Positions 1-10,843 of a DNA stretch of 64,000 nucleotides are shown here, in pieces (within the stretch, counting starts at the first letter, position 1; every line of letters begins with the position of its first letter). The DNA is taken from NCBI GenBank assembly GCA_947095585.1, contig OX352762.1, positions 44,566,018 through 44,630,017 on the forward strand. Direction: 5' to 3'. A program made the position numbers and the translations under genes. This DNA is from Nephrocerus scutellatus (taxonomy: Eukaryota > Arthropoda > Insecta > Diptera > Pipunculidae). The notes beneath the pieces are model-generated. The model saw nothing but the letters and a program-made list of their open reading frames with translations. It was not told the DNA's origin and made no database searches.

Positions 1-369
1 TATTTACTTAGGGAAACTTATCAAGAATTGGTAAATAAACTAATAGCCATAAGACAACACCCTGTAGAAACGCTCATCGCTTTTACCGCAGCTTTGAAAT
101 TACATCTTGAGGACTTTGCCAAGAATGCACTAAATAGCGGTGTCACAAACCCTTATCTTTGTCAATATCTCCTAACCATAGGGGACGAGACGTTAGACAA
201 ACTAATACAAAAGACGTTAGACATGGAAAGACTTCAACAATTAGTTTTTCACAGACAACAAAACCCCAATTTGCCCTTATATCCTACATTCCAACTTCCT
301 AGAAATTGTACAGATACTAATAGTTTTCTGATTCCTGGACCCAGCGATGAAAAAAATTCTCATGACTGA
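1..369 (+). pseudogene. Gypsy-type gag remnant (cut by window edge)
   Basis: The frame open through 28-369 looks like the C-terminal half of a Ty3/gypsy Gag: helical, with a run resembling the capsid tail (TLDKLIQKTLDMERLQQLV). It has no zinc knuckle. It stops at 369 and the next frame already encodes the protease-RT linker of pol, so the Gag end and the whole protease are missing through an internal deletion. Assignment to gypsy rests mainly on the pol that follows at once. The true start lies left of the window. Confidence 0.6.
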
Positions 370-372
370 CAA

Positions 373-1655
373 AAGAGAGTGCAAAACGCAAATTGCCTCA
401 ATTCAGCACATCAGATATATGTTCCCAGAGTTAGATCCTCTGGACGATCCACTTAAAATATCGCGCTCTAAACAGCTCGAACAAGAATTAACAATAGACA
501 ACAATCTAAACCCTGAGGAAAAAGAGGCAATAGTAGATCTTTGCAATAAGTATAATGATATATTCCACTTAACCGGTGACGAACTAACATACACCACGGC
601 CATAACGCATGAAATACCGCTGGTGATATACCAATAAATCAAAAAATGTATAGACTTCCAGAGATACAGAAACAAGTTATCAATGATCAACTAAGCGAAA
701 TGCTTGAAAATGACATAGTCCAACCTAGTAAAAGCCCGTGGAACTCACCCCTTTTCGTAGTTCACAAAAATGCGGGCCCAGATGGTGAAAGAAGGTGGAG
801 AGTTGTGGTCGATTTTCGTAAGCTCAACGAAAAAACACTCGGCGATGCTTATCCCCTACCTCGTATAGAGGACATTCTAGACCAGCTCGGTCATTCCCGT
901 TACTTTACTACGCTCGATCTTGCCAGCGGTTATCTCCAAGTTTTAATGGATGTTAAAGATAGGACCAAAACAGCTTTTAGCACTAATTACGGACATTATG
1001 AGTTCACACGCATGCTGTTTGGACTAAATGGAGCTCCAGATACCTTTCAAAGGCTGTTGAACTATGTTCTTACTGGTCTACAAGGAATGTTTAGTATATT
1101 TGGATGATATAGTCATCTACGGCATAAACCTTAACGATCACAATGCCAAACTAAAAGAGGTTTTCGACAGATTAAGAGAACATAATCTCAAATTGCAGCC
1201 GGAAAAGTGCAAGTTCTTGCAAAAGGAAGTCGTTTATTTGGCACATATATGACCAGAAAAAGGAGCACTTCCAGACCCCAGCAAGAAAGCCTGCGTTCAA
1301 AACTTTCCTGTTCCGCTAACAATAAGACAAGTACAGTCTTTTTTGGGGCTTGCTAATTACTACCGTAAATTTATCCCGCAGTTTAAAATAGTGCGACCAC
1401 TGACCAATTTCCTCCGCAAAGACGTAAAGTTTACATGGACAGAAAAATGTCAAAACGCATTCCATCAAATCAAACACAACGTTTAGTTTCACCTCCTCTT
1501 CTGATTTATCCCGATCTTACCCAACCTTTTAATCTCACCACTGACGCAAGCGGCGGAGCAATTGGAGCTGTACTTTCAGAAGGAGACGTTGGTAAAGTCC
1601 AATCCATTGCTTACGCTAGTCGTACTCTGAATAAAGCCGAACGCAATTACTCAAA
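373..1655 (+). pseudogene. Gypsy-clade pol remnant: linker, RT, start of RNase H
   Basis: Frames at 347-637, 646-1107, 1064-1252 and 1435-1655 together give the gypsy pol order. The linker before RT ends in a typical HEIPL stretch. RT shows KSPWNSPLFVVHK, WRVVVDFRKLNEKT, TTLDLASGYLQV and the catalytic VYLDDIVIYG (the last near 1086-1115 after a frameshift). The RT tail FLGLANYYRKFIP lies near 1335-1380. RNase H begins with LTTDASGGAIGAVLSEG and breaks off near 1655, just after a YASRTLNKAERNYS motif. Stops at 637 and 1252 and at least two frameshifts make it a dead copy. It belongs to the 17.6/297/gypsy-like group by these motifs; the exact family is not determined. No integrase follows. Confidence 0.88.
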
Positions 1656-2590
1656 AATATTGTTTAATTATAAGCAATACAAAATAAATTAAAACAAAGT
1701 AAATACGTCGGGCCCCTATTGTTGAGCCGACACTTTTTATTACTAGTGATAAGTTTAGTTTTAAGTCAAAATTGTAAATTTCGAAACGAATAATTAAAAT
1801 ATCTTAATCTAAAATAAAGCAGAGTTAAAGTTACAACCGAAAGGAACGTATCTTTTACTTTAAATTACTCGCTTTGCTTGGATCTCGATCCTGAATGCAA
1901 AGAAGCTGACTGCAGTCTCTGCTTGGCGTACACACAAAGTCACATTACACTTTGAACATTTTTGTACATACAAACTCACACATATTACTTCATGCTTGAC
2001 GAACATACCAATAAAAATATTTTAATAATTATCTATTGCCAGATGACTTTGGATGGATTATTCGTCTACATCCCCGGTTGCTTAAATCGCTGCGTTCGCT
2101 CCGCTCGCCGGTGAGAGTAGTATGGGAACTTCCCGACTCCATCCCCAGTTGCTTAAATCACTCCGCTAACGGGTGTGAGTTGTATGAAGCCCCCCAACCC
2201 GGGGGAGTGTTCTCCATCGATGCATATAAAATTTGAAATAAATCGGGATTGTCATGAAAACATGTGACAGCAGAAAAGTCAAACTAAAAGTTTTTTTTTT
2301 ATTGAGATTTTCATACAAAAACACTATCCGAATTTCCCAAAATTTCCAGCTTTTCCGGTGGACTTTTCCGACTTTTCAAAAAATTTCTTTCATACAAACC
2401 TTGTCCTTATAACTACGAACACGATAAAAAAAATCGGCCGGGCCGTTATCAAGTGATGATCTTTCAAACATGTGGCAATTCATTTTTATATATATAGAGA
2501 TATACAGTTAATAAGAATAAGATCAACAACAAATAATAATATAAAAGATAGAAACAAGAGCTTGCACGCGAAAGACAAAAAAAAACAACC
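1656..2590. other. Unassigned AT-rich stretch, possibly partial LTR
   Basis: No coding frame with recognisable content. The block 1690-2050 has AATAAA-like signals and the look of LTR or intron DNA. 2070-2200 contains an imperfect direct duplication of a short GC-richer segment (the words GTTGCTTAAATC near 2077 and 2148). I could not tie it to any element in the window. Confidence 0.4.
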
Positions 2591-3440
2591 AATCATAATT
2601 AAAATTTTTCGTGTAAATTCTCTAATTGATACACAATGTGGAAAGTTTGAATAAAGTCGGGTAACATTTAAAAAAAAAAAATTGGGTGCCCTCTCATCCT
2701 GATCACTCCAACATTTTTACATAAAGTGTTTCCATCGGAGATACACATGTGTATAAAATTTAAAGAAACTAGGGCTAATTTTTAACAATTTATATGGAAG
2801 CCCCTCACTTCCAAATTTTTACAAAAAGCGTTGTCCATAGGATTAAACATGTGTGTATACAGTTTAAGGAAAATCGGATACATTTTTTTAAATTTTCATA
2901 GGACCTTCCGACACCGGGGTCCGATAACGTCAAAATGTTTACAAAAAGTGTTGTCCATCGGAGATACACATGCGTATAAAATTTAAAAAAAATCGAGTAC
3001 ATTTTTTTTACAAAATTTGAATGGGCACGCCCGACCCCGGGGCCCGATCACTTCCAAATTTTTACATGTCCATTGGATATAGACATGCATATAAAATTTG
3101 AAGCAAAATCGAGTACTTTTTTTTTATAAAAATTTTATGGGTGTCCTCGGGTGTCCGGAGCCCGATCGCTTCCAAAATTTATACAAAAAGTGTTTTCAAT
3201 CGGATGTACACATGCGTATAAAATTTGAAGAAAATCGGGTAAATTTTGTAAACAATTTGTATGGGAGCCCCCGACCCCGAGGCTCAAATTTCAATAGAAA
3301 GTATTGTCATGGGAAATACACATGTTTGCAAAATTTGAATAAAATTGGGCTTTAGAAAGTCTGTTAAAAATTGATCACAAGATTCTGCCCACCAGCCTGC
3401 CACGGGCACGCGAAGTTAATATAGAGAATTTAAAAAATAC
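2591..3440 (+). repeat. G-family repeat, copy 1 (minisatellite core, inverted ends)
   Basis: The left end carries the family word TAAATTCTCTAAT (about 2616) and the right end TATAGAGAATTTAAA (about 3420), which are inverted relative to each other. Between them are about six imperfect units of roughly 100-130 bp. Each holds a near-palindrome ACACATGTGT or variant, followed by AAAATTTGAAGAAAATCGGG and an AAAAGTGTTGTCCATCGGAG block (near 2745, 2846, 2963, 3077, 3207 and 3315). It has no coding capacity. It is a non-autonomous element of unknown class. Confidence 0.8.
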
Positions 3441-3518
3441 AAAACACACAAAAGAACTTAAAATAGCATAATAGAAAGAGAAGCCCCTTAAATAACTGAA
3501 GATAAAAATTCAAGAATT

Positions 3519-4643
3519 TGTAACTAAGTCGAGTAAAATCTACGTCACCAAAACCATATGTCTAAAAACACTCACCATACAAAAACACGCAGTCACTCGA
3601 TACATATTGCATAACCAACCAACTTTGTCTATATATCCCATTGGCACCATACGAGTGTACTTGGCCGGTATTCATTGGGTGCGAGGTTCAATCCGGCGGT
3701 CGAACCAATTAAATTAGTAGAAATTTTAATAATGAACAATACTTATAATAAAATAATTATAAAACATTCGTAAGAATTCTCATATATATCAATATAGGAA
3801 AAATCTACTATTTTTCCAAAAGGGTGGCAATAAAATTCCTAGGAAATACAACTAATTAAACACACTTATAAAGGCTAAGATAACACAACAAAATCAGAGT
3901 AGAACATATACTGCGGTAGGCTGTAATATCTACTGCGGTAAGGCAGCAAAATCAACTCGAGGGGACGAATACGTTGTAATATACAACCAATTCTCCTACA
4001 AGGAAAGCTACTCGCTGACCTTTGTTCTTTACGAACAGATTTTTAAAAAACAATAACAATTGAGTGCTTGAGCTATCGCACTCATCTTATTGTTATAACT
4101 GATATAGCAGGATACCGGCGTCGCCGCGCTCGGTATTCTTGCCATATTAGTGCTAATATAGCAAAATAACGGCGTCGACGCACCCGGTATTTTTGCCATA
4201 CTACTTCCAATATAACAAATTATCGGCGTCGCCGCACCCGAGACCTTGTCATATTGTACGGCGCCGTTCACCCAAACACTGCTTCTGTGCTCCATGTTTA
4301 TGGCAGCAATGAAAAAGCAGAAGTCGCCCATCAACCCCTTTCGCAGTCTATGCAGATAACGGCGTCGACGCACCCGGTATCGACCTTGAAAGCAACCAAA
4401 AAATCCCCGCTTGTTTCCCCGCAATTAATGCGCACAAACCAGAATATTATAAGTAGTGTTATAAGTATCATATCAATAAGTAAGAAGCGAATATTATAAG
4501 AAATAAAAAAAAACTTATTATAATTTTTTATTTTTATTTAAACTTATTGCCAAGGGAATACTCCCTTAATGTGCGCCACGACAATAAGGTGGGCTAAGCC
4601 CTTTATTAAAATTTAGAATTAAATCGGAGAAATGTGATTTACA
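3519..4643 (+). repeat. 5' LTR of element A1
   Basis: Starts TGTAAC and ends near ATTTACA. The same sequence recurs at 9874-10374 plus 16108-16491, and truncated at 27020 and 30070. It contains TATA-like TCTATATATCCC at about 3630. Four GC-rich islands of the form GGCGTCG(C/A)CGC lie in the 4105-4375 part, three of them spaced about 58 bp apart. Compared with the other copies it lacks about 35 bp near 3715. The right end is judged from the point where A1 and A2 still match, so it may extend to about 4652. Confidence 0.82.
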
Positions 4644-4697
4644 ATATGTCACACCTTGTCCGAACTAACCGCATTAATTTAGGATTTCGAGTGCTTA

Positions 4698-5825
4698 GTG
4701 GCACAACAACATCCATCACGACCCACTCAGACACAAAGTCGACCATTGCCACTACGCTCTACCGTCCCACCGTTCCGTCATACCGCACCACCGTTTCGAC
4801 AAAATATGTCACCAGTACAACACAGCCAACCAGCGTCTAAACCCGTAGCCACTCCATACCATCTGCCTATCCAGTCCGCTCGACCAATTTCGCTAACAGA
4901 CCTAGTGGCCAACAATGTAATATATCCGCATCAGTCACACACCAGAGACATAACATCTTCATATCAGCCTGTGGCCAACGATGTAACATATTCGCACCAG
5001 TCACACCCCAGAAATATGACGTCTTCAGATCTACACGTGGCCAACGATGTAACACAATCATACCCGTCACTCACCAGAAATGTCACATCTTCATATCAAC
5101 CAGTGGCCAACGATGTAACACAATCATACCCGTCACACACCAGCAATGTCACCCACCAGATTTCTAACAGAAATACAAAATATCCACACCAGTCACACAC
5201 CAGTAGCGTAACACCGACCAGCGCATATGAGCGGAAGACCCACTGCTGGGCATGCAGCCAACCTGGACACCTGCGGAAACATTGGCAACAACCATGCCAA
5301 CTGCTCACGCTGCGGCACACAGGGGATACAGAGCCGCCACTGCCAATGCAGGCCGGGAAACGCCAACGGGCCGTCCAATCTTTTGAGGCATTAGCCGCCC
5401 CCACTCCGACTGTCCTCAGCCACGCCTCATACACACTACCCATCAACTTTTATAATCATCAATACGATGCCGTCATCGACACCGGGGCAGGAAGATCATG
5501 CATCGGTAAAACCATACAGCAGATCAGTAAAGCGAACCGTGTACTAGTCCGACCGATAGCCATGACTTTCGCATTGGCCGACAAATCCATCATTACCGCC
5601 CGTCAAGCTTACATGACCAAACTAACCTGGGAGGGGCGCACAATTACACACGAGTTTGTATATATACCAGAACTCATGGACAAATTTCTAATAGGAACCG
5701 ACTTCCTATCAAAATTTGGATTTACCATCAACTGTGGAAAAGAGACAATAGCAGCTCGAACCGAACCTGGCAAACCCGTACTCAAAGTCTCCTGTCCGAA
5801 GAATAACAATTCAAGAAATTTTTAG
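4698..5825 (+). pseudogene. A1 gag tail + protease, first duplicate
   Basis: An open frame of about 375 codons encodes a proline/serine-rich Gag tail with four 66-bp repeats (anchor GTGGCCAAC at about 4904, 4970, 5036 and 5102), one zinc-knuckle-like CWACSQPGHLRKH, then a retropepsin with VIDTGAGRS (Asp at about residue 261) and FLIGTDFLSKFGF. The fourth zinc ligand is Trp instead of Cys. One extra G at 5284-5285 explains this, and that frame change also skips a second Cys-rich motif readable in another frame (about 5302-5343). The N-terminal capsid is deleted. The frame runs out at the RT deletion junction. Confidence 0.8.
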
Positions 5826-6503
5826 CAACCGAAGTACCCACGTTCGAAAAATTGAAAGGGCCAACCGACATCACCGACTACGAAATCCGTTACCGAAAGT
5901 GATCATCCAACACTGTGGCCGATGAACTGTCTCGACACCCAACCGAAAACTCCATCTGATTCTTATTACAAATAACCGAAACCTGCCCATGGCACGATGC
6001 CAAGATGCAACCGGTCATCACGAAACCCGAGGAAAACCCAGAATACCAGATCGTAGAGAAAACTCTATACCGACACATATTCACTCCGACCAGCTACACC
6101 GAAGCCACCACGACAGCTTAGAAAATTTGCGTCCCCAACCTACTTTGCCAACAGGTCATGCACGAGAATCACGCAGATGTGACCGCAGGCCATATGGGGA
6201 TAGCCAAAACCATCACCAGAATCGCGAAAACTTATTACTGGCCCGGATTATATCGCGATACCGCGCGATTCGTCCGAAGGTGCCCCACCTGTCTTGAGTA
6301 CACGATTCCGACCCGAAAACCTGCTGGAGAGATGCATGTAACCACCGCCAACCATCCATGGGAAATCGTATGCTACGATTTCATAGGTCCGCTCCCGAGA
6401 TCAGCAAAAGGGAACACAATGATATTAGTCTTTTACGATAAATTCTCTAAATGGACAGAATTCTTGGCTCTCCGTGACGCAACCACCCCCGCCCTCATTA
6501 AAG
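5826..6503 (+). pseudogene. A1 RNase H tail + truncated integrase, first duplicate
   Basis: Begins with the last codons of RNase H (VADELSRHPTEN), then a TGA, then the integrase zinc-binding domain with His residues in HENHADVTAGH and the pair CPTC (about 6158-6300). The catalytic core starts at WEIVCYDFIGPLP with the first acidic residue. The frame leaves integrase at 6503, before the second catalytic Asp, where the sequence jumps back to gag at the duplication junction. It cannot give a working integrase. Confidence 0.8.
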
Positions 6504-7545
6504 GTCCCACCGTTCCGTCATACCGCACCACCGTTTCGACAAAATATGTCACCAGTACAACACAGCCAACCAGCGTCTAAACCCGTAGCCACTCCATACC
6601 ATCTGCCTATCCAGTCCGCTCGACCAATTTCGCTAACAGACCTAGTGGCCAACAATGTAATATATCCGCATCAGTCACACACCAGAGACATAACATCTTC
6701 ATATCAGCCTGTGGCCAACGATGTAACATATTCGCACCAGTCACACCCCAGAAATATGACGTCTTCAGATCTACACGTGGCCAACGATGTAACACAATCA
6801 TACCCGTCACTCACCAGAAATGTCACATCTTCATATCAACCAGTGGCCAACGATGTAACACAATCATACCCGTCACACACCAGCAATGTCACCCACCAGA
6901 TTTCTAACAGAAATACAAAATATCCACACCAGTCACACACCAGTAGCGTAACACCGACCAGCGCATATGAGCGGAAGACCCACTGCTGGGCATGCAGCCA
7001 ACCTGGACACCTGCGGAAACATTGGCAACAACCATGCCAACTGCTCACGCTGCGGCACACAGGGGATACAGAGCCGCCACTGCCAATGCAGGCCGGGAAA
7101 CGCCAACGGGCCGTCCAATCTTTTGAGGCATTAGCCGCCCCCACTCCGACTGTCCTCAGCCACGCCTCATACACACTACCCATCAACTTTTATAATCATC
7201 AATACGATGCCGTCATCGACACCGGGGCAGGAAGATCATGCATCGGTAAAACCATACAGCAGATCAGTAAAGCGAACCGTGTACTAGTCCGACCGATAGC
7301 CATGACTTTCGCATTGGCCGACAAATCCATCATTACCGCCCGTCAAGCTTACATGACCAAACTAACCTGGGAGGGGCGCACAATTACACACGAGTTTGTA
7401 TATATACCAGAACTCATGGACAAATTTCTAATAGGAACCGACTTCCTATCAAAATTTGGATTTACCATCAACTGTGGAAAAGAGACAATAGCAGCTCGAA
7501 CCGAACCTGGCAAACCTGTTACTCAAAGTCTCCTGTCCGAAGAAT
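6504..7545 (+). pseudogene. A1 gag tail + protease, second duplicate
   Basis: A near-perfect copy of 4764-5810 with the same 66-bp repeats, the same Trp in the zinc knuckle and the same DTGAG protease site. It differs at the 3' end by one base (CCTGTTACT for CCCGTACT), which changes the last residues. The open frame here begins in integrase sequence upstream and crosses the duplication junction. Confidence 0.8.
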
Positions 7546-8910
7546 AACAATTCAAGAAATTTTTAGCAACCGAAGTACCCACGTTCGAAAAATTGAAAGG
7601 GCCAACCGACATCACCGACTACGAAATCCGTTACCGAAAGTGATCATCCAACACTGTGGCCGATGAACTGTCTCGACACCCAACCGAAAACTCCATCTGA
7701 TTCTTATTACAAATAACCGAAACCTGCCCATGGCACGATGCCAAGATGCAACCGGTCATCACGAAACCCGAGGAAAACCCAGAATACCAGATCGTAGAGA
7801 AAACCCTATACCGACACATATTCACTCCGACCAGCTACACCGAAGCCACCACGACAGCTTAGAAAATTTGCGTCCCCAAACTACTTTGCCAACAGGTCAT
7901 GCACGAGAATCACGCAGATGTGACCGCAGGCCATATGGGGATAGCCAAAACCATCACCAGAATCGCGAAAACTTATTACTGGCCCGGATTATATCGCGAT
8001 ACCGCGCGATTCGTCCGAAGGTGCCCCACCTGTCTTGAGTACACGATTCCGACCCGAAAACCTGCTGGAGAGATGCATGTAACCACCGCCAACCATCCAT
8101 GGGAAATCGTATGCTACGATTTCATAGGTCCGCTCCCACGATCAGCAAAAGGGAACACAATGATATTAGTCTTTTACGATAAATTCTCTAAATGGACAGA
8201 ATTCTTGGCTCTCCGTGACGCAACCACCCCCGCCCTCATTAAAGGTTTTAAAGAACGCATACTCAGCCGGTACGGCTGCCCCAAAATATTGATTACCGAT
8301 AATGGAACGCAGTACCGAAGCAAGCAGTTCCAGAATCTATGAACACAACTGCAGATAAAACAGAGATTTACACCGCCCTATACCCCACAAGCTAACCCGA
8401 CCGAACGGATGAACCGTATCATCAACATCATGATCTCGCAATATGTCAAAACAGATCACCGTCGATGGGACGAGTACCTATCCGAATTTATGTTAGCCAT
8501 TAACAGTTAACACCAGTCACAACGAGATAACCGGATACTCCGCCGCCTATCTAAATTTCGGCCGTAAGCTACGGTTACCAGCCACCCCAGATATACCATT
8601 AAATAAAGAACCTAACACACCGGAACGTATCACCATGTTGAACGAGATCCTGGTCCTAGTTAAGCACAACCTAGCAAAAGCGTTTAGCACACAAAAACGC
8701 TACTACGACCTCCGTCGACGCCCATGGACGCCAGTAATAGGGGAAATGGTCTATTACCGCCACCGACCACTCTCCTTAGCTACGCAAAATTTCGCCGCTA
8801 AACTAGCAACACGATTCGTTGGACCTTACCGGATCTTCAAAAAGCTGTCACCAGTCATATGTATCCTAGAAGGAGAAAACAAAAAAACAATAACTGTAAC
8901 AAAGATTTAA
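7546..8910 (+). pseudogene. A1 integrase, second duplicate (full length but broken)
   Basis: This copy runs past the duplication point and so keeps the whole integrase: HHCC zinc domain (about 7899-8040), first Asp in CYDFIGPLP, second Asp in ILITDNGTQY (about 8290), and the Glu region PTERMNRII (about 8400). A TGA at about 8340 interrupts it just after QFQNL, and a 7-bp insertion near 8507 (AGTTAAC) shifts the frame. The C-terminal chromatin/DNA-binding part (MVYYRHRPLS, FVGPYRIFKKL) is open at 8635-8910. Confidence 0.85.
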
Positions 8911-9545
8911 AACAATTATCAGACAAACCGCCCATAGACGAAACTCAAACCGCAGGTATACTCAACACCACTGCCCAACCAGCAACACCAGTACCAATCG
9001 AAATGGCAACAGAGCAGCACGTCACCAAGTTCCTCGGCGACAATCCATCACCAGGAACTCACCGCAGCACCAGGCCACGCCCCGTATTTGCACCACCACC
9101 GAAAATAACCGCACCATAACAACAAACCCGAAGCCTCGAGTGGAAGAAACGGTCACCACCCCCTAACCTTGCACGAACTCCGTCGGCTGTACGAGTTGGC
9201 ACCCAGCACCAGTAGCAATGCAGCCATCCCGCTTCATTGGGGTAAGCCACCAAAAACCACCGCTCGAACCACAAAATGTCCAAGGACCGTACACCCAATC
9301 ATCCCACCAACCACCCAAAACCAAACATCCGACGATATTTCCCTCACTCCCATCGAACCCGAAAAACCAACCAATACCTCAATTCTCCAAACTAGCCTCC
9401 CTAACAAAACCAAACATCCGACGATATTTCCCTCACTCCCATCAAACCCAAAACACCAACAAATACCTCAATTCCCCAAACTAGCCTCCCTAACAGTACC
9501 ACAGCAACTAGCAATGCCAAACCGAACAGAAAGTTGCCATTGATA
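8911..9545 (+). other. A1 pol C-terminal tail and 3' Pro/Thr-rich frames
   Basis: Low-complexity Pro/Thr/Gln-rich frames follow integrase and match 24640-25180 in A2. A1 has a direct duplication of about 93 bp (around 9318-9410 and 9411-9498, each with CAAACATCCGACGATATTTC) that is single in A2. No known domain seen. It could be the pol tail or a short third ORF. Confidence 0.5.
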
Positions 9546-9860
9546 AAGTTTATCAAAAAAAGAAGAGAAAAAAACAACAAACAAACAAAATTTTTTTTAT
9601 ATGAAATTACTTCTTGTAACTCGTATCGGTGTTGGCACGAGGCAATAAAGGTCTTAGACCATCCAGTAAGAAATAAGAAAAAATAGAGTGACTACACCAT
9701 ACGAGAGCATTTTTCTTATATATAAACATTTTCATAAATACCTGATATATACATTGTAATATAGAAATCTTGCATTAGTTATTAATTAGTTCTTATCTAA
9801 CCTGTAATAAATTTTCTTTCCCTAGCCTATAAGTGTGTCTTACAATTTTTTGCCACCCCG

Positions 9861-9873
9861 AAGTAAGGGGGAA
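9861..9873 (+). promoter_or_regulatory. Polypurine tract of A1
   Basis: AAGTAAGGGGGAA directly abuts the TGTAAC that opens the 3' LTR, the expected place for the plus-strand primer of an LTR retroelement. A2 has a weaker AAGTAAAGGGTAA at the same place. Confidence 0.75.
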
Positions 9874-10374
9874 TGTAACGTAGTCGAGTAAAATCTACTT
9901 CGCCACAAACCATATGTCTAAAAACACTCACCATACAAAAACACGCAGTCACTCGATACATAGTGCATAACTAACCAACTTTGTCTATATATCCCATTGG
10001 AAACATGCGAGTGTACACGGCCGATATTCATTGGGTGCGAGGTTCAATCCGGCGGTCGAACCAATTAAATTATTTTTTTCTGGGAAAAGGTTTGCCACCT
10101 GTTTAATAGTAGAAATTTAATAATGAACAAACAATACTTATAATAAAATAATTATAAAACATTAGTAAGAATTCTCATAAATATCAATATAGGAAAAAAC
10201 TACTATTTTTCCAAAAGGGTGGCAATAAAATTCCTAGAAAATACAACTAATTAGACACACTTATAGGCTAAGATAACACAACAAAATCCGAGTAGAACAT
10301 ATGCGGTAGGCGGTAATATCTACTGCGGAAAGGCAGCGAAATCTACTCGAGGGGACGAATACGTTGTAATATAC
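9874..10374 (+). repeat. LTR shared by A1 and A2, left part
   Basis: Matches 3519 onward up to the sequence TTGTAATATAC, where element B begins. It serves as 3' LTR of A1. The rest of this LTR resumes at 16108. Confidence 0.88.
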
Positions 10375-10826
10375 TGTGGTGGCAATGGCGGACAATGGCC
10401 TACCATGCACCACTATACTATTTCTTAATGAGGCCACTTTACGCAATTTAGAAAAACACTTCCATTTACTACAAATGAATCGGATTTATTTGTTAAGATA
10501 ATTAAACATTTCAAAAGATGATTAAACAAATTAAGTTGAGTATTATTTAATTTTAAAGGAAATTAACAAAATGAATAAATGGTACTCGATTAATAAAAAT
10601 TACGACTTCTTGTCGGGCGGAGAAATGCGAAGCGAGTGAAGTTGGGTATTCCTTTTCTCCCTTTTACATTTTCTATAAAGAAATACGATTCGAAATCGTT
10701 ACGGTCGAAACACAATTGAAACATCAGGAATCATGACGTTCTCATTCTCGTTCGCTGCGTGACATACAATTAAATTACAATATATAAATTTTGGCTTTTT
10801 GCTTTTTACGTTGATTGACCGCCACA
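10375..10826 (-). repeat. 3' LTR of element B
   Basis: On the minus strand it opens TGTGGCGGTC and closes CCACCACA (452 bp). It is preceded on that strand by the polypurine tract CACTGGGGGTAGGATAG at about 10827-10843, which overlaps the end of pol. Confidence 0.88.
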
Positions 10827-10843
10827 CTATCCTACCCCCAGTG
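10827..10843 (-). promoter_or_regulatory. Polypurine tract of element B
   Basis: CACTGGGGGTAGGATAG on the minus strand directly precedes the TGTGG start of the 3' LTR and overlaps the last pol codons. Confidence 0.75.

Larger units (their letters stand above)
4764..8244 (+). repeat. 1.74-kb direct tandem duplication inside A1
   Basis: 4764-6503 and 6504-8244 are almost identical (offset 1740, then 1741 after a 1-bp indel near 5780). The junction AAAGGT|CCCACC shows only a 2-bp overlap (GT) between the two parents (compare 4760-4770 with 8241-8250). Both halves share the same TGA after the RNase H tail, so duplication came after that mutation. Confidence 0.92.
4644..9873 (+). mobile_element. 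Element A1 internal region (RT-less Ty3/gypsy-type LTR element)
   Basis: Lies between two matching LTRs. Relative to A2 it has lost the leader and the N-terminal and capsid parts of gag: the sequence jumps from just past the LTR to the end of the capsid. The remaining order is gag tail, protease, a few codons of RNase H, integrase, 3' tail. RT and nearly all of RNase H are absent. The same RT deletion junction (near 5810, 7550 and 23290) occurs in every copy of the family here, so it predates their divergence. A1 also carries a 1740-bp tandem duplication and several stops. It ends with a purine tract just before the 3' LTR. Confidence 0.85.

Noticed and set aside
3660..3710. tRNA-like GGTTCAATCCGGCGGTCGAACC in the A LTR
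   Set aside because: GGTTCAATCC resembles a tRNA B box (GGTTCRANNCC), but no A box or cloverleaf could be built around it, and it occurs in every A LTR. It may be a chance match or a promoter-like relic.
5096..5446. Cys/Trp-rich minus-strand frames opposite the A gag and protease (also at 6836 and 22558)
   Set aside because: Antisense shadows of a recognised gag-protease frame, repeated only because the sense sequence is.
9059..9298. Minus-strand frame opposite the A1 tail
   Set aside because: Low-complexity antisense of a Pro/Thr-rich tail; no support.
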